A program made the position numbers and the translations under genes. Below the pieces are notes generated by a model. It was not told the origin of the DNA and searched no databases. It saw only the letters and a list, made by a program, of their open reading frames with translations. Source: Paraburkholderia dinghuensis (GTDB taxonomy: Bacteria; Pseudomonadota; Gammaproteobacteria; Burkholderiales; Burkholderiaceae). From it: a DNA stretch of 64,000 bases. How positions within the stretch are numbered: the stretch's first letter is position 1; each line of letters opens with the position of its first letter. The stretch lies in the NCBI RefSeq assembly GCF_003837865.1, contig NZ_RQIS01000013.1, positions 62,415-126,414 of the forward strand, in the 5' to 3' direction. Shown piece by piece: positions 43,227 through 52,404 of this stretch.

Positions 43227-44984
43227 GTGAAACGTACATCGTTAAATCAAAAGGCTTGGAGCATCGTCGCCCTGTTGTGGATCTCGCTGGTCGTTCTGGT
43301 CGTCGCGGACGCGATCATGACGCGCCAGAGCCTGTGGAGCGAGCGCCAGGACATGCTCGCACAGCAGACCGAGACTGCCATGGGCGTGGTGACCTTCTAT
43401 CAGAAGCAGGCCGCGTCCGGCCAGCTCTCCGCCGACGACGCAAAGCGCCAGGCCATCGCCACGCTGCGCGGAATGCGCTATGGCGCTGACCAGAGCGGAT
43501 ACTTCGGCATTTACGATTCGCAGTACATGGGCGTGCTGATCCCGCCCAAGCCCGAACTCGAGAACAAGAGCCAGGCCGACATGGTCGACCCGGAAGGCAC
43601 GCACGTAGCCGTCGAGATCGTGAAGAGCTCGTTGCCGGGCGGCGATCACATTAGCCACTACGTGTGGCCCAAGTCGGGTAACAGCAGCCCGGTCGACAAG
43701 ATCACTTACGCCGAGACCGTTCCTGATTGGGGCTGGCACCTCTTCACGGGCGCCTATGTCGACGACATTCAGGCCGCGTTCCTCAGCGCGCTGATGCGTA
43801 ATCTGGCGCTCGTGGTGGTTATCGGCGTGGCGGTCACGCTCGGCATGCTCTGGCTGATCCGCAACATCCGCACGAGCCTCGGCGGCGAACCCGCTTACGC
43901 CACCGAGATCTGCACGCGCATCGCCTCTGGCGACTTCACCACCCAGGTGAAGCTCGCGAACGGCGACAACGGCAGCCTCCTCTACGCGATGGGCCAGATG
44001 CAGAAGCAACTCGTGGATACGGTGCGACGCATCCAGACGTCCGCCGAGTCGATCACGACCGGCTCCAACGAAATCGCCACCGGCAACCTCGACCTCTCCT
44101 CGCGCACCGAAGAGCAAGCCGCCTCGCTCGAAGAGACCGCCGCGAGCATGGAAGAGCTGACCGCCACGGTGAAGCACAACACCGACAATGCGCGCCAGGG
44201 CAACACGCTGGCCGTCAACGCATCCGAAGTCGCGGCACGCGGCGGCGATGTCGTGCGCCGCGTCGTGAGCACGATGCACGAGATTTCGTCCACGTCGGAA
44301 CGGGTCGAGCAGATCATCGGCGTGATCGACGGAATCGCTTTCCAGACCAACATCCTCGCACTCAACGCCGCCGTGGAAGCAGCGCGTGCGGGCGATCAGG
44401 GACGCGGTTTCGCTGTCGTCGCCGCCGAGGTCCGCAGCCTCGCGCAACGCAGCGCCAGCGCCGCGAAGGAGATCAAGGAACTGATCGGCCAGTCGGTCGC
44501 GCAGGTCGTGGAGGGCTCGAAGCTCGTCGACGAAGCAGGCACGACCATCGATCAGGTCGTGGTGTCGGCTAAACGCGTCGCGGACCTGATGGGCGAAATC
44601 GCGGCGGCGTCCGAAGAGCAGCACTCGGGCATCGAGCAGGTCAACAAGGCTGTCTCGCAGATGGACGAGATGACCCAGCAGAATGCGGCGCTGGTCGAAC
44701 AGGCGTCGGCGGCAGCGCAGGCGATGGCCGCGCAATCGCAGGGCTTGCGCGAAGTGGTGGCGGTGTTCCGGATCGGCGGCGGAAATGCGATTTCGGCACC
44801 CGCTGCCGCGAAGCCGGTGAGGACCGCAGCCAAGCCCGCGGCTAAGCCGATGGCGTCGCGCGAACCGCAGCTTAAACCAAAGGCGAGCGCAGCAGCAGCC
44901 AGCCCGCGTCAGACGCAAGCACCGGTTGCTCCGGCTCCCGCGCCCTCCCCCGCATCGGCATCGAGCGACTGGGAGACCTTCTAA
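43227..44984 (+). CDS. Methyl-accepting chemotaxis protein with Cache domain
   Basis: 585 residues. Membrane segment 1 (~12-30), a periplasmic single-Cache (sCache_2) domain ~35-190 (YFGIYDSQYMGVLI, PDWGWHLFTGAYVDDI), membrane segment 2 (~192-212), HAMP, and the signalling coil with the conserved hairpin GIAFQTNILALNAAVEAARA. The tail is Ala/Pro-rich and ends DWETF, the xWxxF pentapeptide that tethers CheR/CheB. The start is GTG 43227 with AGGA upstream. The tccgataa at 43147-43154 resembles a sigma-28 -10 element, but no matching -35 is seen. The ligand is probably a small organic acid, by analogy with the domain. Confidence 0.93.
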   Translation: MKRTSLNQKAWSIVALLWISLVVLVVADAIMTRQSLWSERQDMLAQQTETAMGVVTFYQKQAASGQLSADDAKRQAIATLRGMRYGADQSGYFGIYDSQYMGVLIPPKPELENKSQADMVDPEGTHVAVEIVKSSLPGGDHISHYVWPKSGNSSPVDKITYAETVPDWGWHLFTGAYVDDIQAAFLSALMRNLALVVVIGVAVTLGMLWLIRNIRTSLGGEPAYATEICTRIASGDFTTQVKLANGDNGSLLYAMGQMQKQLVDTVRRIQTSAESITTGSNEIATGNLDLSSRTEEQAASLEETAASMEELTATVKHNTDNARQGNTLAVNASEVAARGGDVVRRVVSTMHEISSTSERVEQIIGVIDGIAFQTNILALNAAVEAARAGDQGRGFAVVAAEVRSLAQRSASAAKEIKELIGQSVAQVVEGSKLVDEAGTTIDQVVVSAKRVADLMGEIAAASEEQHSGIEQVNKAVSQMDEMTQQNAALVEQASAAAQAMAAQSQGLREVVAVFRIGGGNAISAPAAAKPVRTAAKPAAKPMASREPQLKPKASAAAASPRQTQAPVAPAPAPSPASASSDWETF

Positions 44985-45016
44985 CGTTTCCTGCGCGAGG
45001 CAGCAAACGTTGGCTG

Positions 45017-45049
45017 CCCCGGTTCGAGCGACCACGCATCGAGCCGGGG
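45017..45049. terminator. Hairpin between convergent chemoreceptor and aliA genes
   Basis: An 11-bp stem (45017-45027 with 45039-45049) with one wobble pair and an 11-base loop sits 33 bases after the chemoreceptor stop and ~75 bases after the aliA end. It could serve both directions. No T-run. Confidence 0.45.
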
Positions 45050-45122
45050 CCAGTTACCGACATTGGCGCCAGACACCGGGCGAAATGCCCGGGAATCGAG
45101 TAATGCGACCCTGGACTGAACC

Positions 45123-46781
45123 TCAGTCCTTGCCATCGCGAACGATCTCGCGAAGCCGGAATTTCTGGACCTTGCCCGAAGGCGTTTTCGGCATCGAGTC
45201 GATAACGAGCAAACGCTCGGGGATGTACTGCAAAGCCACCTTGTTCATTTTCAGGAACTCGACGACGGCAGGCATATCGAGGTTTGCGCCCGGCTTTTGC
45301 ACCACCACCGCGCAGGCACGCTCGCCGAGCCGCGGGTCCGGATAGGCGACGATCGCGACGTCGCTGATCTGCGGATGGCGAAATAGCAGGGCCTCGATCT
45401 CGACCACCGGAATGTTTTCGCCGCCACGGATAATCATGTCCTTATTGCGGCCTGCGATACGCAGATAGCCGCTTGCGTCGACGTAGGCCATATCGCCGGT
45501 GTCGAACCAGCCCTCGGCATCGACATTGTTCAGGTGCGGACGGTTCAGGTAGCCGGCGAATCCCGAGCTGGTGCGCACAAGCAAACGGCCGATCACGCCG
45601 GGCGCGGCAAGTCGATCGTCGTTGTCGAGCACCTTCAGTTCGGTGCCGGGCAGCGGGGTGCCGTCGGTGTTGAACGAACGCTCGTCGGGATCGTCGAGGC
45701 CGGTCAGCGTCACCGCGCCCATTTCGGTCATGCCCCACGCCGATACAACCTTGGCGCCCAGCGCGGCACACGCGCGCTCGACCAGCGGCCCCGGAATCGG
45801 CGCACCCGCGCACACGAAAGTGCGCAGGGTCGGTACGCCGCTGCGCTGCTCCGACACGGTCGCCGCCAGGTCAGTCAGGAACGCAGTCGAGGCCATCGTG
45901 AACGTGACACGTTCGTCGTTGATCAGGCGCATCGCTAGCGCCGGATCCCAGACGTCCTGTAGCACCACGCGGGCACGCAGCATGATCGGCATCATCAGTC
46001 CGTACATGAAGCCGGTCTGGTGCGCCATCGGCGAGGCCATGAGGATCACGTCGGCCGGGGTCAGGCGCATCGCCGGCGCGTAGGGAACGATGTTCGCCAT
46101 CAGCGTGTTCGCGGTGTGCATCACGCCCTTGGGCTCACCGGTCGTACCCGAGGTGTAGAGCAGTTGCGTGACCGCATCCGGGCCGGGCCGCGCGGCGGTC
46201 AGGACAGCCTGCGCGTCGGGCGCGGTTTCCCAGCCGGGATCGGAGAGCAAGGCCTCGAAGCTGTGCGGCGCCGGGCGTCCATCCTGCCCGGCGCCGATTA
46301 CCACCAGGTGTTCGAGATCGGGCAACTGCTCGCGCAAACCGTCAAGCATCGCTTCGTAGTCGAAATTGCGGTAGCGCTTCTGGACAATCATCACCTTGCT
46401 GCTTGCGTGTGTGAGCATGAACGTCAGTTCGCGCTCACGAAAGATCGGCATCAGCGGGTTGACGACCGCGCCGATGCGCGAGCACGCCAGATACAGCAGC
46501 GAGAACTGCCAGCAGTTGGGCAACTGCATGGACACCACGTCGTCACGACCCACACCGAGCCGCGCCAGGCCGACCGCGATGCGGTCCGCCATGCGCGCCA
46601 TCTCGCGATACGTGAACTGCGTGCGCGCGCCGTTGTCGGCGCAGACAGCGGTCAACGCGATCTGGTCAGGGCATTGCGCGAGCGCCTCGTCCAGCGCGTC
46701 ATTGATCGTGCGGTCCGGCCACCAGCCCTTTGCGATACTCTGCGCGCGGCGAGGCCCGATCAGTACGGGATCGAACTTCAT
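45123..46781 (-). CDS. aliA: Cyclohexanecarboxylate-CoA ligase
   Basis: 552 residues. Acyl-adenylate-forming enzyme: ATP motif LLYTSGTTGEPKGVMHT, AWGMTEMGAVT, DTGDMAYVDASGY and the C-terminal lysine region MPKTPSGKVQKF. Family alone would allow many acids; the neighbours (aliB, badI, badH, badR-like) identify it as the AliA-type ligase that activates cyclohexanecarboxylate. The start at 46781 has GGAG 7 bases upstream. Last gene of the operon. Confidence 0.87.
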   Translation of the reverse strand: MKFDPVLIGPRRAQSIAKGWWPDRTINDALDEALAQCPDQIALTAVCADNGARTQFTYREMARMADRIAVGLARLGVGRDDVVSMQLPNCWQFSLLYLACSRIGAVVNPLMPIFRERELTFMLTHASSKVMIVQKRYRNFDYEAMLDGLREQLPDLEHLVVIGAGQDGRPAPHSFEALLSDPGWETAPDAQAVLTAARPGPDAVTQLLYTSGTTGEPKGVMHTANTLMANIVPYAPAMRLTPADVILMASPMAHQTGFMYGLMMPIMLRARVVLQDVWDPALAMRLINDERVTFTMASTAFLTDLAATVSEQRSGVPTLRTFVCAGAPIPGPLVERACAALGAKVVSAWGMTEMGAVTLTGLDDPDERSFNTDGTPLPGTELKVLDNDDRLAAPGVIGRLLVRTSSGFAGYLNRPHLNNVDAEGWFDTGDMAYVDASGYLRIAGRNKDMIIRGGENIPVVEIEALLFRHPQISDVAIVAYPDPRLGERACAVVVQKPGANLDMPAVVEFLKMNKVALQYIPERLLVIDSMPKTPSGKVQKFRLREIVRDGKD

Positions 46782-46825
46782 GCCATGTCTCCAGGATTTT
46801 TATTGAGGCTTCGAGGCAGTCGGGA

Positions 46826-47977
46826 TCAGGCCGGTACGGCATCGCGGCCGGCGTTGGTGCGCGCGATGATGGTCTTCATGATCTGTGCCGTGCCATCGCC
46901 GATCTGGAAACCGAGTACATCGCGCAGACGCTGTTCCATCACGCCCCGGTCATAGCCGCCATGACCGAACGACAGCAGGCATTGATGAATCACGTCATAC
47001 GCCAGCTTGGGTCCCCACCACTTGCACATGGCGGCTTCGGCCGTGTGCGGCAGATGGCGATCCTTGAGCCAGAGCGTCTGCAGACACATCAGGCGCGCGG
47101 CCTCGACCTGGGTTTCGTACTCGGCGAGCGGGTGCGAGACGCCCTGGAACGCCGACAGTGGCTTGCCGAACGCTTCTCGCTGCGCCACGTATTCCCACGT
47201 TTCCTCGAGGCTGACCTTGGCGACGGCCAGCACTTGCAGGCCGATCAGCGCACGTGAGAAATCGAAGCCCTGCATCACCTGCACGAATCCCTTGCCTTCC
47301 TCGCCGAGCAGATGGTCGACCGGCACGCGCACGTTCTCGAAGAAAATCGATCCGCGACCGATGGCGCGCTGGCCATGGCAGTCGAAACGATTGCGCGTGA
47401 TGCCGGGCAGGTCCATCGGCACGAGCAGTGCGGAAACGCCGCGCGCGCCTTCTTCGACTGTGCCGCTGCGAGCGAACACCACCGCAGCGTCAGCCTGATC
47501 GGCGGCCGAGATCGAGGTCTTTTCGCCGTTCAGGACGTATTCGTTACCCACGCGCTCCATCTTCAGGCGCAGATTGGCCGCGTCGGAACCGCCGCGCGGC
47601 TCGGTCAGCGCAATCGCGAAGAGTGCGTCACCCTTGGTCAGGCGTTCGAGCCAGGGTTTCGCGACTTCGGGGCGGGCGTGGTGCGCAAGAATCTGGCCAT
47701 TGAGCGAAGCCAGCAGGTTGATATACGACAGGCTCAAGTCCGCACGCGCGATTTCCTCATGAATCACGCCGGCTGCGAGACAACCCAGCCCCTGACCGCC
47801 GAACTGTTCCGGTAGTTCGGGCGTGATAAAGCCCATTTCACCCATCTGGCGCATGATCGCGCGGTCGAGCACGCGCGTCTTGTCGCGCTCGAGAAAGCCC
47901 GGCGCAACCACTTCCCGGGCAAAGCGGCGGGCATGCTCGCCGAGCGCCATCAAGTCTTCGTCGAGATATGGATTCAC
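46826..47977 (-). CDS. aliB: Cyclohexanecarboxyl-CoA dehydrogenase
   Basis: 383 residues from GTG 47977 (VNPYLDEDLMALGEHARRFA). An acyl-CoA dehydrogenase fold: ALTEPRGGSDAANL (FAD-binding signature), GVSALLVPMDLPG, and GGYDRGVMEQRLRDVLGFQI near the C-terminus. In the known pathway AliB oxidises cyclohexanecarboxyl-CoA to cyclohex-1-ene-1-carboxyl-CoA. A further upstream GTG at 48010 would add 11 residues that do not look like the family. The spacing to badI supports co-transcription. Confidence 0.85.
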   Translation of the reverse strand: MNPYLDEDLMALGEHARRFAREVVAPGFLERDKTRVLDRAIMRQMGEMGFITPELPEQFGGQGLGCLAAGVIHEEIARADLSLSYINLLASLNGQILAHHARPEVAKPWLERLTKGDALFAIALTEPRGGSDAANLRLKMERVGNEYVLNGEKTSISAADQADAAVVFARSGTVEEGARGVSALLVPMDLPGITRNRFDCHGQRAIGRGSIFFENVRVPVDHLLGEEGKGFVQVMQGFDFSRALIGLQVLAVAKVSLEETWEYVAQREAFGKPLSAFQGVSHPLAEYETQVEAARLMCLQTLWLKDRHLPHTAEAAMCKWWGPKLAYDVIHQCLLSFGHGGYDRGVMEQRLRDVLGFQIGDGTAQIMKTIIARTNAGRDAVPA

Positions 47978-48047
47978 GATTGTGTTCCCAGGTGATGAAC
48001 CGCTTCCCACCCGGTGGGAGCCGGCACGGACTTCGGAGAGAGCGTAA

Positions 48048-48830
48048 TTACTTCGCGTACTTGCGGAATTCGGGCTTGCGTTTCTCCTGGAAGGCTTTCA
48101 CGCCTTCCTTCGACTCCTCGGTGTCGTAATAGAGCTTGAGCGCGTACATGCCCATGCCGGCGATGCCGGCCTGATGTGCGGTGTCCATGTTGAAAGAGCG
48201 TTTGGCGATCGCGATGGCGGTCGGGCTCTTCTCCATGATTTCGTCGCACCACTTCTGCACTTCAACGTCGAGTTGATCGTGCGGAACGACCGCGTTCACG
48301 AGCCCCATCGCGAGTGCTTCGGACGCCGGATAACGCCGGCACAGATACCAGATTTCGCGGGCCTTCTTCTCGCCGACCACGCGGGCAAGAAAGGCCGTGC
48401 CGAAGCCCGGATCGACCGAACCGACCTTCGGGCCGACCTGACCAAACACGGCTTTTTCCGATGCGATCGTGAAATCGCAGATCGTGCACAGCACGTTGCC
48501 GCCACCGACCGCGTAACCCTGGACGCGCGCGATCACGGGTTTGGGCACGTCGCGGATCGCGTTGTGCAACTCTTCCATCGGCAGCCCGATGGTGCCGCGC
48601 CCGTCGTACTGGCCTGTGTGCGCACTCTGGTCCCCACCCGTACAGAACGCCTTCTCGCCAGCGCCTGCAAGTACGATCACGCCGACTTCTCGCGAGTAGC
48701 CAGCCCTGGTGATCGCGTGAATCAGTTCGTCACAGGTCTGGCCACGAAACGCATTCATCTTCTCCGGACGATTAATCGTGATCCAGGCCGCGCCATTTCG
48801 CACTTCATACCGAATGTCTTCGTAGTTCAT
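48048..48830 (-). CDS. badI: 2-Ketocyclohexanecarboxyl-CoA hydrolase
   Basis: 260 residues, the length of BadI of Rhodopseudomonas. Crotonase fold with near-family-wide residues: RNGAAWITINRPEKMNAFRG, CTGGDQSAHTGQYDGRGT, and IARVQGYAVGGGNVLCTICD. The sequence is recognisable as BadI rather than a general enoyl-CoA hydratase (GKVQALEEKRKPEF-like end: VKAFQEKRKPEFRKYAK). It cleaves the ring of 2-ketocyclohexanecarboxyl-CoA to pimeloyl-CoA. AGGAAG precedes the ATG at 48830. Confidence 0.93.
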   Translation of the reverse strand: MNYEDIRYEVRNGAAWITINRPEKMNAFRGQTCDELIHAITRAGYSREVGVIVLAGAGEKAFCTGGDQSAHTGQYDGRGTIGLPMEELHNAIRDVPKPVIARVQGYAVGGGNVLCTICDFTIASEKAVFGQVGPKVGSVDPGFGTAFLARVVGEKKAREIWYLCRRYPASEALAMGLVNAVVPHDQLDVEVQKWCDEIMEKSPTAIAIAKRSFNMDTAHQAGIAGMGMYALKLYYDTEESKEGVKAFQEKRKPEFRKYAK

Positions 48831-48858
48831 CTCGCTTCCTTGCATTGATCTGGAGTAC

Positions 48859-49626
48859 TTAGCCTGCCATCGTCAAACCGCCCGACACGCTCAACACCTG
48901 TCCGGTGATATAGCCCGCGTCATCGCTGGCGAAAAACACCACGGCGCCCGGCAGGTCGTCAGGCTGACCGATACGGCCAAGCGGAATCGAACGTTGAAAC
49001 GCTTCCATGAGCTTTTCCGGATTACCCGCGCCTTCCTTGTATTCGGCGAACAGCGCCGTGTCGGTCGGGCCCGGGCACACCACGTTGACCGTGATGCCGT
49101 GGCGGGCGTGCTCACGCGCAATGGTCTTCGAGAACGACACCAGGCCGCCCTTGCACGCTGCATATACCGCTTCACCCGACGACCCCACACGCGCCGCATC
49201 CGAAGCGATATTGACGATACGGCCGCTCCTGCGCGCCGCCATCCCCGGCAGCACCGCGTGATGCATATGCAGCGCGCCGGTCAGGTTAATCGCGATCAGC
49301 TTGTCCCATTGGGACGGCTCGGTCTTCACGAACGGCCGGAATACGTCCCAGCCCGCGTTGTTCACCAGCACGTCGATCGGGCCGAGCCTGCTTTCGGTCT
49401 CGGCTACCGCCGCATCGACCTCGGCACGGTTGGTGATGTCGCAGCGGATCGCCTCTGCGGTACCACCGACGGCACGAATTGCCTCACGCACCTTGGTTGC
49501 CGCATCGATCGAGAGATCGAAAATCGCAACCTTTGCACCCTCGGCCGCGAAGCGGTGACACGTTGCACCGCCTATCCCACCGCCGCCGCCAGTCACGATG
49601 ACCGTTTTGCCCGTCAGCTTTCCCAT
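48859..49626 (-). CDS. badH: 2-Hydroxycyclohexanecarboxyl-CoA dehydrogenase
   Basis: 255 residues. Short-chain dehydrogenase: VIVTGGGGGIGGATCHRFA for NAD, NNAGWD, and the active-site YAACKGG with Tyr-x3-Lys. The surrounding words (IAINLTGALHMHHAVLPGMA, ITVNVVCPGPTDTALF) are those of BadH. It oxidises the hydroxy ring compound to the keto form for BadI. The start at 49626 has GGAGA 7 bases upstream; the ORF runs further only by chance. First gene of the operon, divergent from badR. Confidence 0.92.
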   Translation of the reverse strand: MGKLTGKTVIVTGGGGGIGGATCHRFAAEGAKVAIFDLSIDAATKVREAIRAVGGTAEAIRCDITNRAEVDAAVAETESRLGPIDVLVNNAGWDVFRPFVKTEPSQWDKLIAINLTGALHMHHAVLPGMAARRSGRIVNIASDAARVGSSGEAVYAACKGGLVSFSKTIAREHARHGITVNVVCPGPTDTALFAEYKEGAGNPEKLMEAFQRSIPLGRIGQPDDLPGAVVFFASDDAGYITGQVLSVSGGLTMAG

Positions 49627-49691
49627 GATGTGTCTCCGCGTTATGTCAGGGTATATTGGGGATTCAACGACCTTGCACCCCACGATCAATT

Positions 49692-49711
49692 TACGTCAAC
49701 ATATTGACGTA
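49692..49711. promoter_or_regulatory. Palindromic operator between badH and badR
   Basis: tacgtcaa-cata-ttgacgta, a perfect 8-bp inverted repeat with a 4-base spacer, lies in the 138-base divergent region. A TATACT box (49710-49715) overlaps its right arm and TTGACG-type hexamers are contained in both arms. It is the expected position for a MarR-type repressor to block both promoters. Binding by the BadR-like protein is inferred. Confidence 0.65.
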
Positions 49712-49764
49712 TACTAGGCACTGCGCCGCCGGTGCATCAAGGACTATTTAACCAGGGATAACCC

Positions 49765-50277
49765 GTGGCAAATTCGAGAAACAATGCAAATTCGGTGAAG
49801 CTCGACCTCGCTAACCGGCTGTTCTTCAAACTGTATCAATGCAGCAATATGCTGCATAAAACCGGTACGCGAGCTGTAGAAGATGAAGGCCTGACCACCC
49901 AGCAATGGGCGGTACTCGGCGCGCTCTCGCGCGAGGAAAGCGCGGCCGGCATGAGCGTCGGAGACCTGGCGCGCTACCTGATGGTGAGCCGGCAGAATCT
50001 ATCGGGGTTGATCAGTCGCATGGAGCGCGACGGGCATCTGACGACCGCTGCGGACGAGCGCGACCGCCGCTCGCGACTTGTGCGTATGAGCACCTCGGGA
50101 CGGCAGCTCTGGCAGCAACAGGCAATACCGAAGATCAATGCGTACTATGACGACGTGCTCACCGACTTCTCGATCGACGACGTCACACACGCGCTGCATT
50201 ACCTGCTCAAACTGCTGGACAACATGAAGCGCATCGATGAAGCAACGCGCACCAGGAACGAAGAAGAAGACGATTGA
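49765..50277 (+). CDS. badR: MarR-family regulator of the cyclohexanecarboxylate genes
   Basis: 170 residues with the MarR winged helix: LTTQQWAVLGALSREESAAG, GDLARYLMVSRQNLSGLISR and the wing TTAADERDRRSRLVRMS. Starts at GTG 49765 with GGGA 6 bases upstream. In Rhodopseudomonas palustris BadR represses the divergent badHI-ali genes until a ring-CoA intermediate binds. The identical arrangement here and the palindrome in between support the same role. Confidence 0.85.
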   Translation: MANSRNNANSVKLDLANRLFFKLYQCSNMLHKTGTRAVEDEGLTTQQWAVLGALSREESAAGMSVGDLARYLMVSRQNLSGLISRMERDGHLTTAADERDRRSRLVRMSTSGRQLWQQQAIPKINAYYDDVLTDFSIDDVTHALHYLLKLLDNMKRIDEATRTRNEEEDD

Positions 50278-50666
50278 GACGCCACTGAGCTGCTGCGTCA
50301 CGACGAGCTGGCGCCCGATTGCGTTATCGATTGGTCAGGAGTAGCGGCAATCGTAGTTTGTTGCCATATTGGCGTGACGACGGCAGGCTGGTCCGCACGC
50401 GCACAGTGTTGGCCAGGCGCCGCTGCGCGACGTTTCAAGACGGTTTCTCCGGTCCTCCCTGTGACTGGAGTCCAGGGTACGCACCAGGCCGCCACAAGAA
50501 AAAATGCCGTAAAAACAGGACCGGTTTTGCGTTCCCGGCGCATCACGCCAACCGGTTACGGTCTGGCATACCTACGCAACGACATACGATTCGCGATGCC
50601 TTCCTGCAATAATATGCGGATGCATTGCGTTCGAAGCCACTTTTACCGACCCAGAGTAAAACCTCA
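50278..50666. other. Intergenic, no gene seen
   Basis: Nearly 390 bases after badR and before the glutathione S-transferase gene. Overlapping frames exist on both strands but have no recognisable family and no good start signals. Confidence 0.45.
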
Positions 50667-51314
50667 ATGACAACGCTGTTCTATTACCCCAGCACCGCGA
50701 GCATGGCCCCCCACATCCTGCTCGAAGAAATCGGGCGGCCTTTCGAACTGAAGCTCGTCGATCGCATGAAAGACGAGCACAAATCCGCCGAATACCGGAA
50801 GCTGAATCCGAACGGCCTGATTCCAGCGCTCGTCGACGGCGACCTCGTTCTCTACGAATCGGCCGCGATCTGTCTGCATCTCGCCGATACGCATCCCGGG
50901 CGTGCCCTCGTCCCCGCTCTGGGCACGCCGCAACGCGCTGAATTCTACAAATGGCTCATGTGGCTCACGAACACGCTGCAGGCTACGTTGATCCTCTATT
51001 TCTACCCGGACCGCTGGGTCGAAGCCGGAAACGCCGATGGCGCCCGGCAGGTCCAGGCCCACGCCGAAGCGAAGATCGCCACGCTGATCGATCAGCTTGA
51101 GGCGCAGCTGGAAACGTCAGGCGGCCCGTGGCTGCTCGGCGAGCCTTATACCGCGCTCGATCCCTACGCGCTGATGCTTTGCCGGTGGACGCGCGGCCTT
51201 CATCGTCCGGCGCGGACGTGGCCGCGGCTTGGCGCGTATCTGCAGCGTATGCTCGAACGCCCGGCCGTCGCGCGTGCATTCAAGACCGAGGGCATCGCTC
51301 AGCCGTTGGTGTGA
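50667..51314 (+). CDS. Glutathione S-transferase
   Basis: 215 residues. A thioredoxin-like N-terminal domain begins TLFYYPSTASMAPHILLEEI, with NPNGLIPALVDGDLVLYESA as the glutathione gamma-Glu site (the family ES motif) and a helical C-terminal domain with YTALDPYALMLCRWTR. The class is that of bacterial proteobacterial GSTs. The start at 50667 is preferred because the fold begins there. Possible role in detoxification; no adjacent catabolic partner. Confidence 0.9.
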   Translation: MTTLFYYPSTASMAPHILLEEIGRPFELKLVDRMKDEHKSAEYRKLNPNGLIPALVDGDLVLYESAAICLHLADTHPGRALVPALGTPQRAEFYKWLMWLTNTLQATLILYFYPDRWVEAGNADGARQVQAHAEAKIATLIDQLEAQLETSGGPWLLGEPYTALDPYALMLCRWTRGLHRPARTWPRLGAYLQRMLERPAVARAFKTEGIAQPLV

Positions 51315-51378
51315 GTCCGTTGCTGCATCCAGTCGGCTTCCGGCCGATCCATTTCCCCCAACTAACGAAGTGATTTGA

Positions 51379-51708
51379 ATGATTCAACCAGGCACTGTAT
51401 TCAAGGACAATCTGGCCCAACTGCCCACCATCGCGGGTATCGAGCGCATCGATCTCGTTGACGGGCAAGGCGCGGTGGTGGCAACCATCGAAAACCAGCC
51501 GGGCAAGCAAGGTTCACTCGCCGTCTACCATTATCTGAAGCAGACGTTCGGCACGCTCGACGCACGCGCCGCCGAGCATGGTCTTGCCGTATTCGCCGAG
51601 CACACCGTCGACGCCCGTAACCGCCCCGGCGCACATCCCAACGTCGACCGCCTGCTCGCTATCGTCGCGGGCGCCGAAGCCTTGCGCATCGACGTCATCA
51701 CGGCCTGA
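51379..51708 (+). CDS. DUF2322 family protein
   Basis: 109 residues, with AGIERIDLVDGQGAVVATIE, SLAVYHYLKQTFGTLD and HPNVDRLLAIV, the conserved words of DUF2322, a small proteobacterial family of unknown function. Starts 64 bases after the GST gene; could share its transcript. Cytoplasmic. Confidence 0.75.
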   Translation: MIQPGTVFKDNLAQLPTIAGIERIDLVDGQGAVVATIENQPGKQGSLAVYHYLKQTFGTLDARAAEHGLAVFAEHTVDARNRPGAHPNVDRLLAIVAGAEALRIDVITA

Positions 51709-51899
51709 TAGCACTCAGGTCTGTTTGGCGCGACGCGGTCCGGTGCTGACCGATCCGCGTCGCTAGCGGCATGCCCCACTCTCTCACCTTGCTCACGCAC
51801 AGCTTTATAATCAGCGATCCTCAATAAAAATCACACCAGCCCGGCTACTGCTGTCGCGTCTGGATCGCGCCCCGCCAGACGGCGACGCCCGGCGATATG

Positions 51900-52241
51900 T
51901 CACGCGGTCTTCTGCGCATACGCGTCCATGACACGCGCGGAGTACACAAGCGCCGCACCCGCATTCACTGAAATGGCCACGCCGAGCGCCTCCGCGATTT
52001 CCTCGCGCGTCGCACCATGCTTGATCGCAGCGCTCGTGTGAGTGGTGATGCAGCCGTCGCAGCGCAGTGTCACTGCTACTGCCAGCGAAATCAGCTCGCG
52101 TATCTTCGGATCGAGCTGGCCGGTTGCGCTGCCTGCGGTCGCCAGTTCCTGATAACCGTGGAGGGTCTTCGGGCTGAGCTTTCCGATCTCGCCGATCGTG
52201 GTCTTCAATTGCTGAAGGTAGTCGTCCCAGTCGAGCATCAT
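51900..52241 (-). CDS. Carboxymuconolactone decarboxylase-family (AhpD-like) protein
   Basis: 113 residues. LDPKIRELISLAVAVTLRCD followed by GCITTHTSAAIKHGATREEI gives the CxxC-x3-H motif (CDGCITTH) of the AhpD-like alkylhydroperoxidase group of this family, in which the cysteines are redox-active. The CxxC makes a peroxidase or disulfide role more likely than decarboxylation. Monocistronic. Confidence 0.87.
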   Translation of the reverse strand: MMLDWDDYLQQLKTTIGEIGKLSPKTLHGYQELATAGSATGQLDPKIRELISLAVAVTLRCDGCITTHTSAAIKHGATREEIAEALGVAISVNAGAALVYSARVMDAYAQKTA

Positions 52242-52404
52242 GCTATTTCTCCCGGTGGATTAGTGCCGGACGAATCGAGGCGCAATGCCTCGCGGGACGA
52301 TCACGAACCTTCTTGCGTCCGCAGCGGGGCCGGAAGCCTTCGAATGGACCAGTCGGGAGAAAGTATAGGAGAGGTCACGCCGGCCTGAGCCGCGGCGGCG
52401 CGGC

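Noticed and set aside
43242..45035. 597-codon minus-strand frame opposite the chemoreceptor
   Set aside because: Antisense shadow; the plus strand has HAMP and the MCP hairpin.
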